Shown here in pieces: positions 50,821 to 59,891 of a DNA stretch of 64,000 nt. The stretch's first letter is position 1. Every line of letters starts with the position of its first letter. The DNA lies in the NCBI GenBank assembly GCA_902775135.1, contig CACYKY010000022.1, positions 20,452 to 84,451 of the forward strand, given 5' to 3'. The DNA is from an uncultured Bacteroidota bacterium (lineage in GTDB: Bacteria; Bacteroidota; Bacteroidia; Bacteroidales; P3). The notes below the pieces were generated by a model that had not been told where the DNA came from, made no database searches, and saw nothing but the letters and a program-made list of their open reading frames with translations. Position numbers and translations under genes: made by a program.

Positions 50821-51793
50821 TATGTTCGTTATATCCGGTAATCTCTATTGTCGGTACGTCGGATAAATCTGAACGAAAATGTACTGCACTTACAGTTGAA
50901 GGTATGTCTTTTTTATTAACCGATGGGATTAGATTGGAATCATAGTATTGTAATGTTCCTCTTGCAAAACCATAGTCAAAAAACATATTTTTGCATTCTT
51001 CGACATTAGGCCCAATGGTTTTTAATACAATTTCCGATAGTTTTAGGTCACAATCCGTATTTTTAAGTTTTGCCGATATCAAATCCATTAAATCAAAAAT
51101 ATTTTTCCCAACACCTGTACTATTTACAAATACCGATGCAATTAGTAAGTTTGAACCATCTTCAGGGGACAACTGCTCTAATGAAAAAACATGTGTTCTT
51201 TTGTCGCCAGAAGTGGATTTGACCTCTATTTTGTCAACTGAATCGTTAAAATCATACTTGTCTTCTGGCTCCACATGCCATGCTTTGATAAGGTATTCTG
51301 GGTTAGAACTGCATTCAATTACTAATAGTTCTGCCCACAACCCCCTTACTATTTCTTTTGAGAATATGTGAGGTAATGTAAAAATCTCTATAATCTTGGA
51401 TATTTCTTCTTTCAAGACACATACTTTGGGGGACAAGGGTAACCTTTGCAAAACGATAGAAATGACTTGGAAAAAATACTTTATCAAGTCCTTGTCATTT
51501 GACACCATCTGAATAATGGAAAAGTCCCTTTCCGTTACACTTTTATTGTCAATGTCGGCAAGCGCACACTTCCTATTAAAAAGAACACGAAAGAGAGATA
51601 GTTTAATATCGGCAACTCTTTCTTTGTCACAACACTCAATAAAAAGCATGGGATATCCTTCGTTAGAGCAGCCAACCCTGTGAGTGGACAAATTTATTGA
51701 CAACGCCCTGTAGTTCCCTTCTTCAACATCAGAATCCAAAGTCTTCTGATAAAGTTCATATAATTGGTTATTCATCATCATCGTCATCATCAT
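50798..51793 (-). CDS. PD-(D/E)XK nuclease, DUF4420-like
   Basis: The protein has up to 331 residues. The nuclease core is read from KYDFND (Asp181) and KIEVKST (Glu190, Lys192), preceded by the helix GLWAELLVIE, which fits the PD-(D/E)XK fold. DUF4420-type nucleases are the predicted cutting part of MutL/MORC-Z1 restriction systems. The start is uncertain: the first seven codons include six ATGs (MMMTMMM) from a trinucleotide run shared with the acidic tail of the Z1 gene. ATG 51775 is as likely as 51793. Confidence 0.82.
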   Translation of the reverse strand: MMMTMMMNNQLYELYQKTLDSDVEEGNYRALSINLSTHRVGCSNEGYPMLFIECCDKERVADIKLSLFRVLFNRKCALADIDNKSVTERDFSIIQMVSNDKDLIKYFFQVISIVLQRLPLSPKVCVLKEEISKIIEIFTLPHIFSKEIVRGLWAELLVIECSSNPEYLIKAWHVEPEDKYDFNDSVDKIEVKSTSGDKRTHVFSLEQLSPEDGSNLLIASVFVNSTGVGKNIFDLMDLISAKLKNTDCDLKLSEIVLKTIGPNVEECKNMFFDYGFARGTLQYYDSNLIPSVNKKDIPSTVSAVHFRSDLSDVPTIEITGYNEHSVLFNSL

Positions 51794-53984
51794 TATCTTG
51801 TTCTACTGAAATATAGTCATTTCCAAGTTTTTCCGGATAATAGACAGAAAAACTATAGAAATCTTTATTACTATCCCATCCAGCTGATGTTACAGTATAA
51901 TGGTGTATCTGAAAACAAATCGAATCTTCGAATTTAAACTCAACGTCTCCAGGCAAACTGTTGTCCGGAGTTCTACCCATCATCAATACGGGTTTTCCGT
52001 CCGTTAGCGAACGCTTACGCAAAGAATTCCCTTTTAATTCGTATGCTACCTCAATTATGTACACAAATTCAGGATCCTTCTTCTCCTGAAGATAATATAG
52101 ATATTGTATGGTAGCGATCTTTCTGGCCAGATTAGGCATATCATCATATTGAATTCTTTTGAAGAATTCAATGAAAGCCGATATGTCCACCCTGACGAAC
52201 CTATGTTTACGCATAGGATTGTCCATTTGGGGGTTAATTACCTCAAACTGTTCCTGCAGTTGACTTAACAGGTGTTCTACTAATATTTTGTTATGCTCTC
52301 TGTAAGCGATAGAGCCCATAGAACGCCAACCAGACATTTTGCTTCGAACAATCGCATGAGACAATATATTAGTTCGAGTTGGATTAAGGTTATCTGATAA
52401 ATGTAATATAGATAATTGATCTGCATACTCCTTAAGAGAAGAACATTTCTTTAATGTTGAATGCATCAATTCCTCATGCTTCACATAAGCCTCGTATTCC
52501 TCTATGCTCTTTTTAGGCAAGAACACACGGCAATAATCGATATATTGTGATTTATAACCAAAGAAACGGCAACGTTGTTCAATGGTATCTGCAGTAGCTT
52601 TCCCTTTTGTCAAGCGAGGCATATATGTCATTGAAAGATTCTCAACGGTAAATCCTCTATTCAGAATATTTGCGCCAACCAAAATATGAGATGGTGCAGA
52701 ATCCCACTTGATATCATTTTCAGGTGCGACTTTGAGACTCTCTGTTTTTGATTGAACAAGATGTAGTTTTGTTTTTAATATGACAAAATTAAGATGTTTT
52801 TGGACTTCTTCGAATGTTGGACGTTGTTTGTCGTATTTAGAGATTTCTTCGTATGCTTTTCGGAATTCATCAATCAGTTTTATCTTTCCAGGGTCGCCAT
52901 CCTGAAGATTAATAGTGTTAAGCCATAAATCAAGTTTATTCTTCACCCATGTATAAAAACGCTCGTTGGAAAGAACAGAACCGTCGGGATGAACCATCAT
53001 GGATAAAGACTTTATGCCTCTATCTGTTTTGATATATACTAGTATGGAAACACTAACTAGGAATTGCAATAATGCATCAACTAATGACTCGGGTTGTATG
53101 GGATTTTCCTTGTCATAAACATCTTGTATCTCGTTTACAAGCCGCATCTTTGAATAGTCAAAGAAGGTTTTTCCTCCAGTATAGCCCTTGCCTGGTGTAA
53201 GCACTGTGTGATAACGAGGTGATAAATCGTCGTTGCTATCTATTAAGAATGCTGCCTGGGGAGTAGCGGTATATTGAATATAAGACAGACATGGGAATGT
53301 CGCTCGTAGTTTCAAAATACATGAATATATTCGACTTTGTTCATCTTCCTCCCAATCTTCCTTGCCTTTGTTCTTTTTTGCGTATGTATTAAAACTAGCT
53401 TGGTCGGCTTCATCGTCAATGATGAGTACGCCAATGTTATCCAATAGAGTTTTTACCTTGTAACTATCAAACAACCTAGTTAATCTTTCGATATGCTGCT
53501 GTTGTTTCATTGCAGGGAAAAGCAGAGTACAATCCGAGTATTTAAGATAATTGGCAACTTCAGAAATATCAGATTCTACATTTCTCGGATTGTCCTCAAA
53601 GATAGCATACCAATCAGACCCATTAACATTCAAGTCCTTTTGAATTCGTCCATAAGTTTGATTGTTCAATGAAGTCGTGACCCCTGTGAGATAAATAATG
53701 ATTCTAAAACCATTATCAGCAGCAAGAGTAGATAATGTGGTATATGAGAGCGTTTTTCCGCTTTGGATATATCCAACGGCAATATTTGTTATAGTTTCTT
53801 TTACTCCTGGTGCGATACAATGTTTTAACACATTTTGTGCTTCACTAACAACAGTAATCTTTCCTTCTTCATCCAGTTTTTGCTGTGACTGAATGAATGC
53901 GTCTGTTCTATCTCCAATTATTGTTTTAGAGAAATGGTGACTACTTTCACCTGCTTTTCTTATTATGCTAATTCTTTCACCCAT
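51768..53984 (-). CDS. Z1-domain ATPase of the defence operon
   Basis: The 738-residue protein is a P-loop ATPase of the Z1 family. Walker A is GYIQSGKT (71-78) and Walker B/DEAD-like LIIDDEAD (187-194), followed by IQYTATPQ (motif III-like). The protein ends in an acidic run (NDDDDDDE). Z1 proteins form the helicase-like motor of MutL/MORC-linked restriction systems and probably move DNA or remodel the complex. The ATG overlaps the stop of the GHKL gene by one base. Base use is A+T-rich, like the rest of the operon. Confidence 0.92.
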   Translation of the reverse strand: MGERISIIRKAGESSHHFSKTIIGDRTDAFIQSQQKLDEEGKITVVSEAQNVLKHCIAPGVKETITNIAVGYIQSGKTLSYTTLSTLAADNGFRIIIYLTGVTTSLNNQTYGRIQKDLNVNGSDWYAIFEDNPRNVESDISEVANYLKYSDCTLLFPAMKQQQHIERLTRLFDSYKVKTLLDNIGVLIIDDEADQASFNTYAKKNKGKEDWEEDEQSRIYSCILKLRATFPCLSYIQYTATPQAAFLIDSNDDLSPRYHTVLTPGKGYTGGKTFFDYSKMRLVNEIQDVYDKENPIQPESLVDALLQFLVSVSILVYIKTDRGIKSLSMMVHPDGSVLSNERFYTWVKNKLDLWLNTINLQDGDPGKIKLIDEFRKAYEEISKYDKQRPTFEEVQKHLNFVILKTKLHLVQSKTESLKVAPENDIKWDSAPSHILVGANILNRGFTVENLSMTYMPRLTKGKATADTIEQRCRFFGYKSQYIDYCRVFLPKKSIEEYEAYVKHEELMHSTLKKCSSLKEYADQLSILHLSDNLNPTRTNILSHAIVRSKMSGWRSMGSIAYREHNKILVEHLLSQLQEQFEVINPQMDNPMRKHRFVRVDISAFIEFFKRIQYDDMPNLARKIATIQYLYYLQEKKDPEFVYIIEVAYELKGNSLRKRSLTDGKPVLMMGRTPDNSLPGDVEFKFEDSICFQIHHYTVTSAGWDSNKDFYSFSVYYPEKLGNDYISVEQDNDDDDDDE

Positions 53985-55495
53985 TATATACTCCCAAATA
54001 TTTCGTTAAACTTCATTCTGAAAGCATTGCTATCTTTCACTTGGTCTTTGTTCATCACAATCTCTGTTATTATCATAGCACGAATGATAGAAGAGATGGG
54101 TTCGTAATCTTTTTCATTTTCAACAAGTGAAGAGAAGCGTTCAAAGAATCGATGCTTCAAATTAATGACGGATCTATAGTGCCCATCTGATGTGGTGACA
54201 ATATCATAGAACGGGTCAGTTGAACTCTTCTCCAATGCACCTATTGATAAGAAGAACTGCTTATCCCCTACAGTAACCGGGGTTTCTTGTGTCTCAATTT
54301 GCGGCTTGGGCCCAGTGGCTGACTTGATTTCTTTAGGGTCTTCAAACAATTCTTTCTGAACAACTGTCGGCTTCGCTATTACTATCGGTTTACTCAATCC
54401 TGATGCGATAGAATTCACTAATTGATGGGCGACGGCTTTCTTCTCAACCTTTGTTTTTGTTGGTGTGTATTTCTGTGCCTGGTCGAATATTTTAAAAGAA
54501 TCATCCTTCTGTAATTCTTTTGCCAGTTCTTCGACGAACACTTCTAAATCATCGTCTTGCGTAAAAGCATTCTTCGTAAAACTAACAGAAAATCCTTCTA
54601 ACTCAAGTTCACCATATATACGTTTATATCGAGGTGAGCCAACTTCTCCACATAGTTTTTTGGGTCGGTATTTTGAGTCATAACTTGTACCAATTACTTT
54701 ATTTCGTCTGAAAAGCAAGAATCCATTATCTATACTTGTGCTCATTTTCTCCAAGATCCCTATAAATCCCTTTACTTTGTACTGTCCCGCTTCAAAATTG
54801 ATTTCCTTTTTCCATATAATTGGCGGCTCATTGGGCGTTTTCCAATATGACGCAGTAAGAGGTTTTAACTGAACGTCGGTTATGACATTCCCATTAACTT
54901 GAAGCTCGAGTATGTTTTCTCGTATAAACTTGGTGTATATACTAGCAAGATGTTTAACAATATACTGAATTTGACGACTCGTCGGTTTGTTTTGTGATAA
55001 CTTACTGAGTGTTATAATAGTATAATGAGAATTTGGATCAGTAGGTTCTTCTTTTACAATCAATTCCGTTTCCTCTTTTCGAACAACTTCATCAAGATCA
55101 AAAACAACTGTTTTTTTTACAGGCTCCCCATATGCTGTCGTTTCAACACTCCATAAATTTGAGAGCCATATCGATGAAACTTTCATTCCCATCCCAAATT
55201 CGTTAAGTCCTGAAGCATCCAAAGGAATATTTGCCAGTTCAAAGGCCTTGTCAAATTTTGACTCTTCGATTCCGAAAGCATTGTCTTTTATTACAATAAC
55301 ATCATGTTCAACATCAAAAATAATTGAGACGGTTAATTTATGTTGTGGGTTGATTTCTTGTAATAAGTCTTTATGATCCAAATAGCTCTGGATTGAATTA
55401 TCGACATACTCGCCTATAGCATGCCACACATGGTTGCTAATATAGCGAAATGTGGAATATACAAGTGGTTTTGTCGCTATAGATACTTTGTTCAT
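53984..55495 (-). CDS. GHKL (MutL/MORC-like) ATPase of the defence operon
   Basis: In 503 residues the Bergerat ATP site is complete: EYVDNS (Glu29, Asn33), DNAFGI (71-76) and NEFGMGMK (98-105). This is the MORC/MutL rather than the histidine-kinase arrangement. The middle (about 200-340) is likely the transducer domain; the rest is not recognised. ATP-driven dimer closure would clamp DNA and license the nuclease. The start overlaps the second methyltransferase stop by four bases. Confidence 0.9.
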   Translation of the reverse strand: MNKVSIATKPLVYSTFRYISNHVWHAIGEYVDNSIQSYLDHKDLLQEINPQHKLTVSIIFDVEHDVIVIKDNAFGIEESKFDKAFELANIPLDASGLNEFGMGMKVSSIWLSNLWSVETTAYGEPVKKTVVFDLDEVVRKEETELIVKEEPTDPNSHYTIITLSKLSQNKPTSRQIQYIVKHLASIYTKFIRENILELQVNGNVITDVQLKPLTASYWKTPNEPPIIWKKEINFEAGQYKVKGFIGILEKMSTSIDNGFLLFRRNKVIGTSYDSKYRPKKLCGEVGSPRYKRIYGELELEGFSVSFTKNAFTQDDDLEVFVEELAKELQKDDSFKIFDQAQKYTPTKTKVEKKAVAHQLVNSIASGLSKPIVIAKPTVVQKELFEDPKEIKSATGPKPQIETQETPVTVGDKQFFLSIGALEKSSTDPFYDIVTTSDGHYRSVINLKHRFFERFSSLVENEKDYEPISSIIRAMIITEIVMNKDQVKDSNAFRMKFNEIFGSI

Positions 55496-56838
55496 TCTCG
55501 TATTAGATTTTTCGCAATATGTTTCACAATCGTTACGTTTACAGCATTACCCAGAGCCTCAAATGACCTGGTAACGGAAAGTGAATAATCTTTATTCCCA
55601 AACTTCAGTCTTTTCATTCCTTGTAGTAATGAGGCTTCTTTACGGGTCATATATCTTCCGTGATCGGGTTCTTCTGGCTGCAAACTTTCTTTTGGCAGTT
55701 TTACCCATGGGAAAATGGGAATCTGTGTTCCTACAAGATTTAATGCTGGCGAGAATGTCGGTAGTTTCACTCGGATACCCGAAGCTCGGAACTGGATAAT
55801 CTTATCCTCAAGCGTTGGCGCCGCCTCATCGCCACAATTCCATTCTAGTTTCAAATGGCTATTTTCAAAATGCTGGACTTTTTCAATCCATTTATCAAGC
55901 CATTTCTTGTTTCTTTGATAAAACTCTCTGTTTTGCCCAATATACCTAATCTTCCATTCCGGGAAAACCTCTGTTTTGTCCGTTTGTGCATAAATGGGGA
56001 GCAATCCGAGACATTGCGCTTTCCCATATCCATCTATTGGACGTCCCAGATGCCCATGCTTACCCTTTAAGTCTTTTAAAGATTGAAACGCTGGCGCTTT
56101 ATCCTTGTATTCATAATCTGCTCCAAATTCCATTGCCCAAATTGGAAATCTTGGTATCTTTTGATTATGAGCAATTGTTTGATCAATGAATTCCTGCCAC
56201 AAAGCAAGTTGCTCTCGAGATTCTTTTTTTAACTTTATATAGTCAGTATCATTCTCATCGATGATTTGCCTGATATCACTTTTACGATTCTGTGGAGGTG
56301 TTGGATATTTGAAATAACTTAAATCCCCGTATGGGCGGTATCTGCATACAATATAAATACGTCGACGATGTTGCGGTATGCCCCATTCGTGTGGAGAAAG
56401 TATTGCCGGTTCAACTACATCATAGTTCAAATCGTCAAGCATTTTTCTAATTGTGCGCCAGGTATTTCCTCCATCGTGACCTTTCAAGTTTGAAACATTC
56501 TCAAGAAATACATATTGGGGATGGTGACATTCAATGATTTTACATATGTATGTAAACAGATTTCCTCTATCTTTCTCATCATTAAACCCTTGTCTTTTAC
56601 CGGCTTGACTAAATGGTTGACAGGGGAATCCTGCACACAGTATATCATGGCCAGGTATGTCTTGGGGATTAATTTTGGTTATGTCTCCTTCTATTCTGCT
56701 ACCTGGGAAGTTAACAGTATATAACTTTCTTAAATCTTCTCGCAATTCCGAAGCAAATACACATTCGTGCCCTAGTTCTTCTAGGGCAAAATGGAATCCT
56801 CCAAGTCCTGCGAATAAATCTATGAATTTCAATGACAT
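55492..56838 (-). CDS. C5-cytosine DNA methyltransferase 2 of the defence operon
   Basis: The 448-residue protein has motif I DLFAGLGGF, motif IV GFPCQPFS with catalytic Cys73, motif VI ENV (113-115), and motif VIII QHRRRIY. The target-recognition region lies about 210-360 and the closing part has RSFEALGNAV. It methylates the host's own sites to protect them from the linked nuclease. It follows the first methyltransferase after an 8-bp gap. Confidence 0.95.
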   Translation of the reverse strand: MSLKFIDLFAGLGGFHFALEELGHECVFASELREDLRKLYTVNFPGSRIEGDITKINPQDIPGHDILCAGFPCQPFSQAGKRQGFNDEKDRGNLFTYICKIIECHHPQYVFLENVSNLKGHDGGNTWRTIRKMLDDLNYDVVEPAILSPHEWGIPQHRRRIYIVCRYRPYGDLSYFKYPTPPQNRKSDIRQIIDENDTDYIKLKKESREQLALWQEFIDQTIAHNQKIPRFPIWAMEFGADYEYKDKAPAFQSLKDLKGKHGHLGRPIDGYGKAQCLGLLPIYAQTDKTEVFPEWKIRYIGQNREFYQRNKKWLDKWIEKVQHFENSHLKLEWNCGDEAAPTLEDKIIQFRASGIRVKLPTFSPALNLVGTQIPIFPWVKLPKESLQPEEPDHGRYMTRKEASLLQGMKRLKFGNKDYSLSVTRSFEALGNAVNVTIVKHIAKNLIRE

Positions 56839-56846
56839 TATTCTTA

Positions 56847-58235
56847 TTATCTTAGCAATTCTTGAAATGTTGTTACGTATGGCGCATATTGGTCTTTTAG
56901 TTGAATGGAATCCTTGTCAATACCTATAGGTTTCAATTTATAACTAAACGAAGGATCAAAACCTAAACCAATATACGTGTCACCGGATGGAAGAAAACCA
57001 AGACGTTCAATATATTCTTTGCCATAATATTTTGGTTCGACATTGGTCAATTCATATAGATGCATCCGTTGTTTGGAGTGAAGTAGCAGGAGCCTCGGTA
57101 AAGGTTGCAGATCTTCAATCTCCAATGATCCTTTACGGCCATCAGCCCTCACATAATAGAACCCCTGGTGGGTAATTATTTTCAAATGTGAATATCCTTT
57201 ATAGTAACCCACTAGCACCCGGTCGTCAGGCTTTATGTTACCTCTTATTAGTTGGCGCTCGTTTTTAGCTGCCTCTAAGGTTTCTCGAATAGAAATGGCA
57301 ATAATTTCTGACAGCCTCACAGGCACAGCATTACCGATCATCTTGTATGCATCAATGATGTTGGGACAATCTATTTCGAAGTTGTCTGGAAAGGTTTGTA
57401 TTCTGGCACATTCGCGTACAGTCAGACGCCTGTATTCACGATACTTTCCCTTGATAAAAGACCAATCCTCATGGGCATTGTAAATCATACTTGGCGAGGA
57501 CGGATGCAAGGGTGTATTGTAACCTGTAGCGTGGATGGTGAACGAAGGCTTATCCCAACTGCGGCGACGATTACCGCGATAATAATATGGCCCAAATTTG
57601 CCGTTGTAATAAGAGTTGCTATCAGTCATCGATTCATTCTCTTCGCAAGGAATAGGTGTCGTCGTAATGTCACCTATGACATCCTTCAGAGTCAATGACT
57701 TATTAGCAGTAGGTTGAGGGAAATGGTAGTCAATTCCTAAATCATGACGAAATCCTACAAGAAAAACCCTTTCTCTGTTTTGTGGTACCTCATAATCAAC
57801 AGCGTCTACAAGGCGATATTTAACATCGTAGCCTATTTCTTCCAGTTGCGTAAGGAAATATTCAAAGACGTCTTTGAACTTTTCATCAAGTAACCCTTTG
57901 ACATTTTCTATAACGAAAAATTTTGGCATTTTGGCCTTTATCATTCCAATATATGTGAGGAACAACTGGCCACGTTCATCATCAAGCCCCTTTTGCTTTC
58001 CTCCCACACTCCACGACTGACAAGGCGGACCTCCGATAAAACCATCGCAATCGGGAATGTCTTTGGGGCTAATATTATTGATATCATCTTTGCAGAGAAT
58101 AGTGCCAGCATGGTTTTTCTCGTATGTGGCGTGAATGCTCTTGTCGAACTCATTTGCCCATACGACATTGAATCCTGCTTGTTCAAACCCCAAGTCAAGA
58201 CCTCCACAACCTGCAAAAAATGACACCACATCCAT
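56847..58235 (-). CDS. C5-cytosine DNA methyltransferase 1 with C-terminal extension
   Basis: The 462-residue protein has motif I FFAGCGGLDLGF (6-17), motif IV GGPPCQSW with Cys72, motif VI ENV (110-112), motif VIII QNRERVF and a closing NAVPVRLSEIIA. Residues after about 335 (DDRVLVGYYKGYSHLKI and YYVRADGRKGSLEIEDLQPL) form an extension of about 130 residues that ordinary enzymes lack. I choose ATG 58235 over the GTG two codons upstream. It is the first gene of the operon. Confidence 0.92.
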   Translation of the reverse strand: MDVVSFFAGCGGLDLGFEQAGFNVVWANEFDKSIHATYEKNHAGTILCKDDINNISPKDIPDCDGFIGGPPCQSWSVGGKQKGLDDERGQLFLTYIGMIKAKMPKFFVIENVKGLLDEKFKDVFEYFLTQLEEIGYDVKYRLVDAVDYEVPQNRERVFLVGFRHDLGIDYHFPQPTANKSLTLKDVIGDITTTPIPCEENESMTDSNSYYNGKFGPYYYRGNRRRSWDKPSFTIHATGYNTPLHPSSPSMIYNAHEDWSFIKGKYREYRRLTVRECARIQTFPDNFEIDCPNIIDAYKMIGNAVPVRLSEIIAISIRETLEAAKNERQLIRGNIKPDDRVLVGYYKGYSHLKIITHQGFYYVRADGRKGSLEIEDLQPLPRLLLLHSKQRMHLYELTNVEPKYYGKEYIERLGFLPSGDTYIGLGFDPSFSYKLKPIGIDKDSIQLKDQYAPYVTTFQELLR

Positions 58236-58350
58236 TGGCACTTCTTTTCAATTAAAGGCAACACCCCTGCAGCGTCCAAAGGAAGACCAATTCCCATCGC
58301 TGCAAAGGTCGTGTTGCCTGTTGTGTCTGTTGTTTCCGCATAACTGTTTC

Positions 58351-58678
58351 TGGTCTTTTATGGATTTGCGGTCGTTGGCTCAGTCGAGGAACAGCCAGCT
58401 GTTGGCTATGTCGCTCGCGCGGTCGTTGTCGGGCTCCAAGCCCCCGTCTCCCTCGCGGACAACACTCTCAACAGCATACACGCCGTCGTCCTCGCCGCCG
58501 GGCAGCCCTTCTGCAATCTCCGCACGATATTCCCCCTGGTTGTCTAGGTACACATGCAGCACCGGGCGGTCATAATCGTCAGGAGCGCCGAGGTACTCCT
58601 CCACTGCTTCGTTAATTCTGAGCTCTAGGGCTCTGATGTCTTGAATCGTAGCCATAATGTTTGGTCTTTTATGGATTT
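58351..58678. repeat. 17-bp direct repeats flanking a small gene
   Basis: A perfect repeat tggtcttttatggattt occurs at 58351-58367 and 58662-58678. It brackets the gene at 58380-58655, at the right-hand edge of the defence block. Confidence 0.85.
58380..58655 (-). CDS. Small hypothetical protein
   Basis: A 91-residue acidic protein starting MATIQDIRALELRINEAVEE, with IAEGLPGGEDDGVYAVESVV in the middle. Its codon use is G+C-rich like the host, unlike the defence operon next to it. It is bracketed by the 17-bp direct repeats. I recognise no family and no motif. Confidence 0.55.
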   Translation of the reverse strand: MATIQDIRALELRINEAVEEYLGAPDDYDRPVLHVYLDNQGEYRAEIAEGLPGGEDDGVYAVESVVREGDGGLEPDNDRASDIANSWLFLD

Positions 58679-58928
58679 ATAAAAATGGTGCAACGCACCG
58701 TGAACTAATCGTTTATCTCTATATTTCTCCTTATTTTATATTAGTATTCCATTTCTATTATCAAACTGCAAAATTACAACTTTTTCCCGATTCCGCCAAA
58801 CAAAAATCCACTATCCTCCCCCAGACCTGTAATGACCAACGGCTAACAGTCCTCGTTGACTCGACAGCACCGACACAAAAAAATTCCGTACAAAAACCAC
58901 TTCTTTTTGCTCATATCAAAAAAATATG

Positions 58929-58938
58929 TATCTTTGCA
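58929..58938 (+). promoter_or_regulatory. -7 promoter box for the coiled-coil gene
   Basis: TATCTTTGCA lies 76 bp before the ATG at 59015. The rest of 58680-58928 holds no gene I can support, although a long frame runs through it. Confidence 0.7.
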
Positions 58939-59014
58939 TTTTTATTTCTATGTATACATGCGCATACGTGCATAAGTAACCCAATTGAAATAACCCCCAA
59001 AAAAACACACGATT

Positions 59015-59629
59015 ATGGATAAGATGACGTATAACATTGCAGATTTCGACACGAAACTTGATAACGCATTAGATTCATGGCGTGCCGAAAAGCAAAAGCT
59101 CCGGAAAGAGCAAATAAAATTGCATGATGACATAGCCCTGTTGAGATCTACGAGAAATTGTGTCCGTACTTTGCAAAAAAATTTGGACAGGGCTTCCGAC
59201 GAAATCGACATGCAAAAAGCCGAAATAGACGATTTAAATCGTCAATTGACCGAAGAAAAACGCAAATGCAGGGAGCTGGATATGAAGCTAAGAGAGCTAA
59301 ATCGGTTGCCGGAAGGAACGACCGGAAGCACGTCCGAGGATGACTTGCTGAAAGCCCTTCGCACCTACGCCGACGCGTCGAAACGCAAAACGGCAGACAA
59401 ACGCAGCTTCGCAAAGAGAGCAATTCAAGAAATTGCCCACGCCAACGGCCGCTTGCTCCCCGCTGACCTGGCCGAGGCCGTCGACCACCTCGACGACGAA
59501 CATCCCGACACCAAGGTGGTCACCAACAACATCCACGTCGCCGGCGACCTCGCGCTGAACAAACACGTCGACAACCAAGTCGATTCCGTCGCCACTGGCG
59601 CCACTGGCATCTCTCTAAACCAACAATAA
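59015..59629 (+). CDS. Coiled-coil protein with C-terminal GDLxLxKHV module
   Basis: The 204-residue protein has a long coiled coil (about residues 15-95, with repeats such as KLRKEQIKLHDDIALLRS). A small helical domain follows (KRSFAKRAIQEIAHANGRLL), then a terminal module GDLALNKHVDNQVDSVATG (177-195). The next gene has the same module at its N-terminus. The first half is A+T-richer than the second. Function is unknown; mobile-element association is inferred from the neighbours. Confidence 0.65.
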   Translation: MDKMTYNIADFDTKLDNALDSWRAEKQKLRKEQIKLHDDIALLRSTRNCVRTLQKNLDRASDEIDMQKAEIDDLNRQLTEEKRKCRELDMKLRELNRLPEGTTGSTSEDDLLKALRTYADASKRKTADKRSFAKRAIQEIAHANGRLLPADLAEAVDHLDDEHPDTKVVTNNIHVAGDLALNKHVDNQVDSVATGATGISLNQQ

Positions 59630-59639
59630 CAAAGCAACC

Positions 59640-59886
59640 ACCCCCTCGCGCAATTCGTTAGCCAATCTAGTTCAACTATCCCAATCTAGTTCAACTATCC
59701 AACCTATCTGACCCCAACACAAAAACATTTGTCCTCTCACTCCCTCTCACTCCCTCTCACTCCCTTTCACTCCCTAAGGCCCTTAAACTCCTTAAGGCCC
59801 TTAAACTCCTTAAGGCCCTTAAACTCCTTAAGGCCCCTAAAAACCAAAAAAAACTATTATCTATTATCTATAAACTATTAACTAAA
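59640..59886. repeat. Composite repeat spacer
   Basis: Contains an aatctagttcaactatcc tandem pair (59663-59701), a catttgtcc-tctcactccc array (59726-59775), a ggcccttaaactcctta 17-bp array (59778-59837) and an aactattatctat array (59857-59884). The same order of words recurs at 62807-63027. Confidence 0.9.
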
Positions 59887-59891
59887 AAAAA

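Noticed and set aside
50023..58235. Operon considered as DISARM or BREX
   Set aside because: No DrmA/B/C or PLD protein, and no PglZ, BrxC or Lon-like gene; the GHKL-Z1-DUF4420 set fits the MutL/MORC class.
58657..59022. Long plus-strand frame of 121 codons
   Set aside because: It runs through the promoter box at 58929, has no domain, and its composition is that of A/T-rich spacer.
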